DNA of 64,000 nt from Anaeromyces robustus (Eukaryota; Neocallimastigomycota; Neocallimastigomycetes; Neocallimastigales; Neocallimastigaceae): contig MCFG01000002.1 of NCBI GenBank assembly GCA_002104895.1, forward strand, positions 91,001-155,000. The letters are read 5' to 3'. The notes beneath the pieces were generated by a model, which was given only the letters and a program-made list of their open reading frames with translations, made no database searches and was not told the DNA's origin. The stretch's first letter is position 1. Every line of letters begins with the position of its first letter. Below, one piece after another: positions 59,640 to 64,000 of this stretch. The translations under genes and the position numbers were made by a program.

Positions 59640-61175
59640 TTAGAGTTTTTGAAAATCTTTATATAATAAGTTATTTTTTGTAGTAGTATTTGTAGTAGTA
59701 GTTGTTGAATTTTGGAATAATATTTTTTCAAATTCAGTTAATTGATTCATTAAATTAAGATTTGGTGATATATGAGGATTACGTAATTTAACAAATGCAT
59801 AGGCTTGTGCCACATTAAGATGTAAAGTTTTCATAATATATGCTATAATTAAACTTGCTGAACGAGATACACCTTGTTGACAGGAAACAAGAACAGCTTT
59901 CTTTTTATTTCTAGATTCATTAATAAAATCAAATGCTTTATCAAAATATTTACTTAAATGATCTTGATTATGATGCCAATAAAATTTTTTATAACGTATA
60001 TTACGTTTAAGAGTTGCAGATAAATCACGAAGAGCTTCAACTGTACTTAATTCAGTTTTATTAATAAATTTACTTTTTTCAGCTTCTTTATCAAATTCAT
60101 CATCAACTTCTGTACTTAATTTATGATCAATTTCAATGACAGCATTATCATCATAAATCATTTCAATATCAATTTCATCATCAGTAATTTTTGAACTTTT
60201 AATTAAAGAGCTAGCATCTTCTTTTAAGAAGGACATAATAAATGGATTATTTACTTCATAAGCAACATTAAGTAAAGCTCCAATATTTAAATCATCAATA
60301 ATATTTTTATCAGCTGCATTTTCTTCACATCCTAAGTAAAGATATGGAAGAATACAAATTGGACCATATTTATAGGGTTCTGAAGCAGTTAAAATACATT
60401 CAGAATCTTTACTTTGTTTTTGTTGTAAAAAGTCTGCTGCTAAGGAAGTACTATAATATTCATCATCATCTAAAACAGACTTTCTTTTATCCTTATTTGA
60501 TTTTTTGTCATTATTATTATTATTATTTATAACAAGAGAAGGTTTTTGATTCTTCTTTTTATCTTTTGGTAAAGGATATTCTTTATTTAATGGAGAATCT
60601 GGTGATAAAGCATCTTCAATATTTAAAGTAGAAGCATGTAATTCAAGGAAATGTCTTTTTGGTGGTATAGTAGCTGAAGTACAAGAAGGTTGTAAACCTC
60701 TAGTTCTTTTAATAGATAATGGAAGTAAAACTTTGTTTGCTTCCTTCATTTTTTTAGAATATTTCTTTGATGGTACATAATTTTCTTCGAGGTCTAATTT
60801 TTTATTTTTTAATAATGAATTGACTGCTGAATCAATTGTATTTACACCAGAATTATTTACATTATTAACTGGTGAAGTTGAATTAATGATGGTACTATTA
60901 GTTGGTGAAGATGTAGATATTGACATACTACTTAAACTAGTTTTTGTATTAATTGAAGAATTAGAATTCATTGTAGCTGTATATCCACTTAAATCGTTAC
61001 TAGCAATTGGTGAAGGTTCGTTTGATTTTTTTAAGATTTTTATATTTAATTTTGGTTTTGGTTTATTCTTTGTTTTTGCTATTGGTATTTCATTAGAATT
61101 AGAATTAGAATATAAATCAATATTTTCTGTATTTATTGTTAATTTATCAGATGATATAATATCAGTTGAAGCCAT
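59640..61175 (-). CDS. Dual-specificity (MAP kinase-type) protein phosphatase
   Basis: A single 511-residue exon. The first 235 residues are Ser/Asn/Lys-rich and probably disordered, with SP/TP sites and LPLSIKRTRGL-type basic motifs as in fungal MAP-kinase phosphatases. The phosphatase domain starts near YGPICILPYLYLG, followed by NIGALLNVAYEV. A long acidic insert of about 85 residues comes next, then KFYWHHNQDHLSKYFDKAFDFI, the P-loop SCQQGVSRSASLIIAYIM (Cys432, Arg438) and LRNPHISPN. The layout matches yeast Msg5/fission yeast Pmp1-type enzymes that dephosphorylate MAP kinases. The residue before the catalytic Cys is Ser instead of the usual His. Confidence 0.9.
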   Translation of the reverse strand: MASTDIISSDKLTINTENIDLYSNSNSNEIPIAKTKNKPKPKLNIKILKKSNEPSPIASNDLSGYTATMNSNSSINTKTSLSSMSISTSSPTNSTIINSTSPVNNVNNSGVNTIDSAVNSLLKNKKLDLEENYVPSKKYSKKMKEANKVLLPLSIKRTRGLQPSCTSATIPPKRHFLELHASTLNIEDALSPDSPLNKEYPLPKDKKKNQKPSLVINNNNNNDKKSNKDKRKSVLDDDEYYSTSLAADFLQQKQSKDSECILTASEPYKYGPICILPYLYLGCEENAADKNIIDDLNIGALLNVAYEVNNPFIMSFLKEDASSLIKSSKITDDEIDIEMIYDDNAVIEIDHKLSTEVDDEFDKEAEKSKFINKTELSTVEALRDLSATLKRNIRYKKFYWHHNQDHLSKYFDKAFDFINESRNKKKAVLVSCQQGVSRSASLIIAYIMKTLHLNVAQAYAFVKLRNPHISPNLNLMNQLTEFEKILFQNSTTTTTNTTTKNNLLYKDFQKL

Positions 61176-64000
61176 TTATTTATTTATCTTTTTACTATTT
61201 TTAATATTATATTAAATGTTCTATTTTTATATAATCGCTTTTTTTTAATTATTTATCTTTGATTAATAATATTAATATTAATTATATATATTTAAATAAT
61301 ACTTAATAATAAATTAAATAATTCTTAAAATTAATTTTATAGATATTATTTGTAATTTACTCTTATTTTATTTTGTTTAATTTTCTCCTATTGTTGAAAA
61401 TAAAGAAATGTTTGAATAATTCTTTTATCTATAATATATTAATATATATAAATAATAAAAATCAAAAAGTTAAGATTTACAGTTAAAAAAAGTTTATTTT
61501 ATTTTATATTATGTTTGAAAAAAAATATTTTTTATATTTATTTTCTTTTTTATTTATTGACTTTTTTTTAAAAAAAAAAGTTAATATATAAAAAAATATA
61601 TATAATAATTTTAAAAATGAAAAAAAATTACTTTTCACAAATTAAGGAGATTTTGAAAAAGGTTTGTTTAAATTATTTATATTGGATTTTCTACTATCTT
61701 AACATTTATAAAATATTATATTTAATTATTTTTTATAAATTGAATTTTTTTATTTTTTTTTTGTTTTTTGATATTTTTAAATTATTTTTTTATTTAATTT
61801 AATTTAATTTTATTTTAATTTTATTTTATTTTTATATTTTTATTTATATGAATATTCTTTAAATCAAAATAAAACTTTTTTTTTACTTTTAATATTTATT
61901 TTTTTTTTTAAAAAAAAAAAGAGAAATTTAAAAATAAAATTTTTTTTTTTAAAAAATTTTATATTATATTTTTTAAAGTTTAATATAATTATGAAATTTA
62001 TTTATAATGCTAATACATTCATTTATATTTATATATTATTTATTTATTTAATTAAGATTTGTACATTTATATATATATTAAGAGCTTACAATATTATTTG
62101 TCAAAATATTATATATGCATATATTTATACAATACTATACAATATATAGAATTAATTACAATAATATATTACATAAATTATTTTCATTATTTATTATTTA
62201 TATTAGATTTAACTTATTTATATTATTATATGTCATAATTTCTATTTATTGGTATATTATTATATTATATTATTTTATATAGTTTTAATATATTAATTAA
62301 TATAAGAGCTTTAGTGATAATTTGGTTTGTTTAACGATTATTATTATTTATTATTATTTATTTACTATAATAATAATTTTTATTATTATAACAATTAATA
62401 ATGATTACTTTGACAATTATTATTACTTATAATTAGATAATAAATGTCAATTTTATTGTTATGTTAATATAAATAAAATATAAATTTATTGATTAAATAT
62501 GAGTATATCAAATAATAAATAAAATTATTATTTGATAATAATAAATATTGCATTATATCATTTATAATTGCTTTTCTATAATATTAATATTTTCGGAAAA
62601 TAACAAAACTTTTCAATATTATAAAGTTTTTAGTAAAAATAGATTAAACTATAAACCAATAACTTATATATATATTTTATTTTAATATTAAATTATAAAT
62701 ATTTAATAATTATTTTGTATATAAGAAATCTTATTTTAATATTTATGACATCTAACATGATTTATATTATTAATAATAAAACTCTATAAAAATAAAAATT
62801 ATAGAATATTTTTTCCTTTCTATTATTTAATAACCTATTTTATTAATACAATCAAATAATAAGTTTTTATTATAATATTTTTATATATTCCTATATTTAT
62901 AATATATTATATATATATATTATTTACAGTAACTTTTTTTTATTTAATAAATTAATGTAAAAAAAAAAGCAATAATTATTAATTAACATAGAAATTCAAA
63001 AAAATATAACATTTATATGTTTTTTTTATTATCATTATTTTACATGTATATTAATATCATAATATGTAAAATTAACGTTTATTAACAAACATTTTGTTTT
63101 TATTAAGATGAAAATACTGTTTATAGTATACAAAGATAGTTTTTTTATGTTTTTTTTTTTTTTTTTTTTTTTTACTCTTGTTTTTGTTTTGTTTTTGTTT
63201 TTTTTTTTTTACAGATGTTAATTATGAAAATCATTATTTAAATTAAATTTTAATATATTTTGTACTCCATTAAATAATATACTAATAAATAAAGTTTTTA
63301 TTTATCATTTTTTGTATGACAAAAAATAAATTAAGGTAAATAAAAAATTGATATTTTATTTGCTGATGATATTCATATAATTTTATTATATAAAAAATTT
63401 TTTATTAATTTTAATTTATAATATATTTATCAATCTATTGTTTGTATAAACATTAATATATTGTAATATATTTTATTTATATATGTTTATTTGTTTGTTT
63501 TTAATATAAAAGTTTGTGTAATATCAATCATTTTTTAATTTTTAATTTATTTTATATCATAAATAAATAAAAAAATAAAGTTGGAGAAAAAAACATTTTT
63601 TATTTTAATACATAGTATAGTTTATAATAAAACAAACTTTTTGTTTTTTTAACAGATTAAAAGTTATATTAACTTATATAAAACTATGTTTCATTCATTC
63701 AACATTCAATATATATATATTTATATTAAAATATACTAACATTTAGTTTTATAGAGTTAATAATAAGTATATTATAATAAATATTATAATATACTTATAT
63801 AACAATATTATATTTAAAAAGAAAAAATGTATGTTCAAAAAATACAAAGGAATATTAATTATTGTAATATTTTATTTATAGAAAAAAATATTATTATATA
63901 AACTTTAAAGATATTTCTTAAAAAAATATATATTATCAAAAAATATAAGAAATTTTTATTTATTGATTATTTTTGTGCTAAGTAATTTTTTATTTATAGA
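61176..64000. other. Right-end AT-rich region without recognisable genes
   Basis: Contains the phosphatase promoter, T and A homopolymers (for example 63150-63172 and a GTTTT-rich stretch after it) and no coding-quality ORF. The 61-codon Phe/Leu/Tyr-rich ORF near 61.7 kb has the composition of random A/T sequence. Confidence 0.6.

Noticed and set aside
61617-61802. 61-codon ORF near the right end
   Set aside because: Phe/Leu/Tyr/Ile composition expected of random A/T sequence; no neighbours or motif.

Overview
The window is extremely AT-rich nuclear DNA from a eukaryote: intergenic sequence is nearly all A/T, with long homopolymers and trinucleotide runs. Genes are split by many short AT-rich GT-AG introns, and one protein carries asparagine runs of up to about 100 residues. 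A canonical fungal-type Zn(II)2Cys6 cluster gene and a fungal-looking MAP-kinase-phosphatase relative point to a fungus. The composition is what one expects of an anaerobic gut fungus (Neocallimastigomycota). That lineage call is inference; a social amoeba was considered and is less likely. There is no operon structure. Exon models below were built by hand from reading frame and splice sites. In every complete multi-exon model the exon lengths add up to a whole number of codons, which is strong internal support.

Layout. 1-5139 (-): 5' part of a very large low-complexity protein. 6177-8796 (+): TRM11, catalytic subunit of the tRNA m2G10 methyltransferase, 11 exons. 9140-15234 (-): a WDR6/Rtt10 (Trm734) WD40 protein, 25 exons, convergent with TRM11. 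16001-16544 (-): small Zn2Cys6 protein. 18133-30335 (-): a 36-exon, 2,521-residue homologue of the kinetochore protein ROD/KNTC1. 31354-35456 (-): a LINE with AP endonuclease and reverse transcriptase, bounded by a 13-bp target-site duplication, with one frameshift. 35.7-38.0 kb: a nest of non-coding repeats (177-bp tandem duplication, TTAA-flanked MITE, second TIR element with 9-bp TSD) around a patch of unusually balanced base composition with an 88-codon ORF. 38.0-42.6 kb: gene-poor, with a decayed coding remnant.

42675-43535 (+) is the most unusual gene: an intronless 286-residue protein resembling the A32-type (FtsK-HerA) DNA-packaging ATPases of nucleocytoplasmic large DNA viruses. Both nucleotide-binding motifs are destroyed, and it is written in the C-ending, GC-richer codons expected of a highly expressed gene. 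It looks like a domesticated non-catalytic ATPase fold.

The right third holds a truncated LINE copy (44888-45785), a P-loop ATPase (46959-49285, +), the Fe-S targeting factor CIA2 (50205-51365, -), a stand-alone EXD2-type HNH domain protein (52055-54102, +), the dolichol-pathway mannosyltransferase ALG1 (55192-57900, +) and a dual-specificity phosphatase (59640-61175, -). The last 2.8 kb shows no gene. The genes serve unrelated housekeeping roles (tRNA modification, mitosis, Fe-S assembly, N-glycosylation, signalling). The only functional neighbourhood is TRM11 next to WDR6, both tRNA-modification factors.
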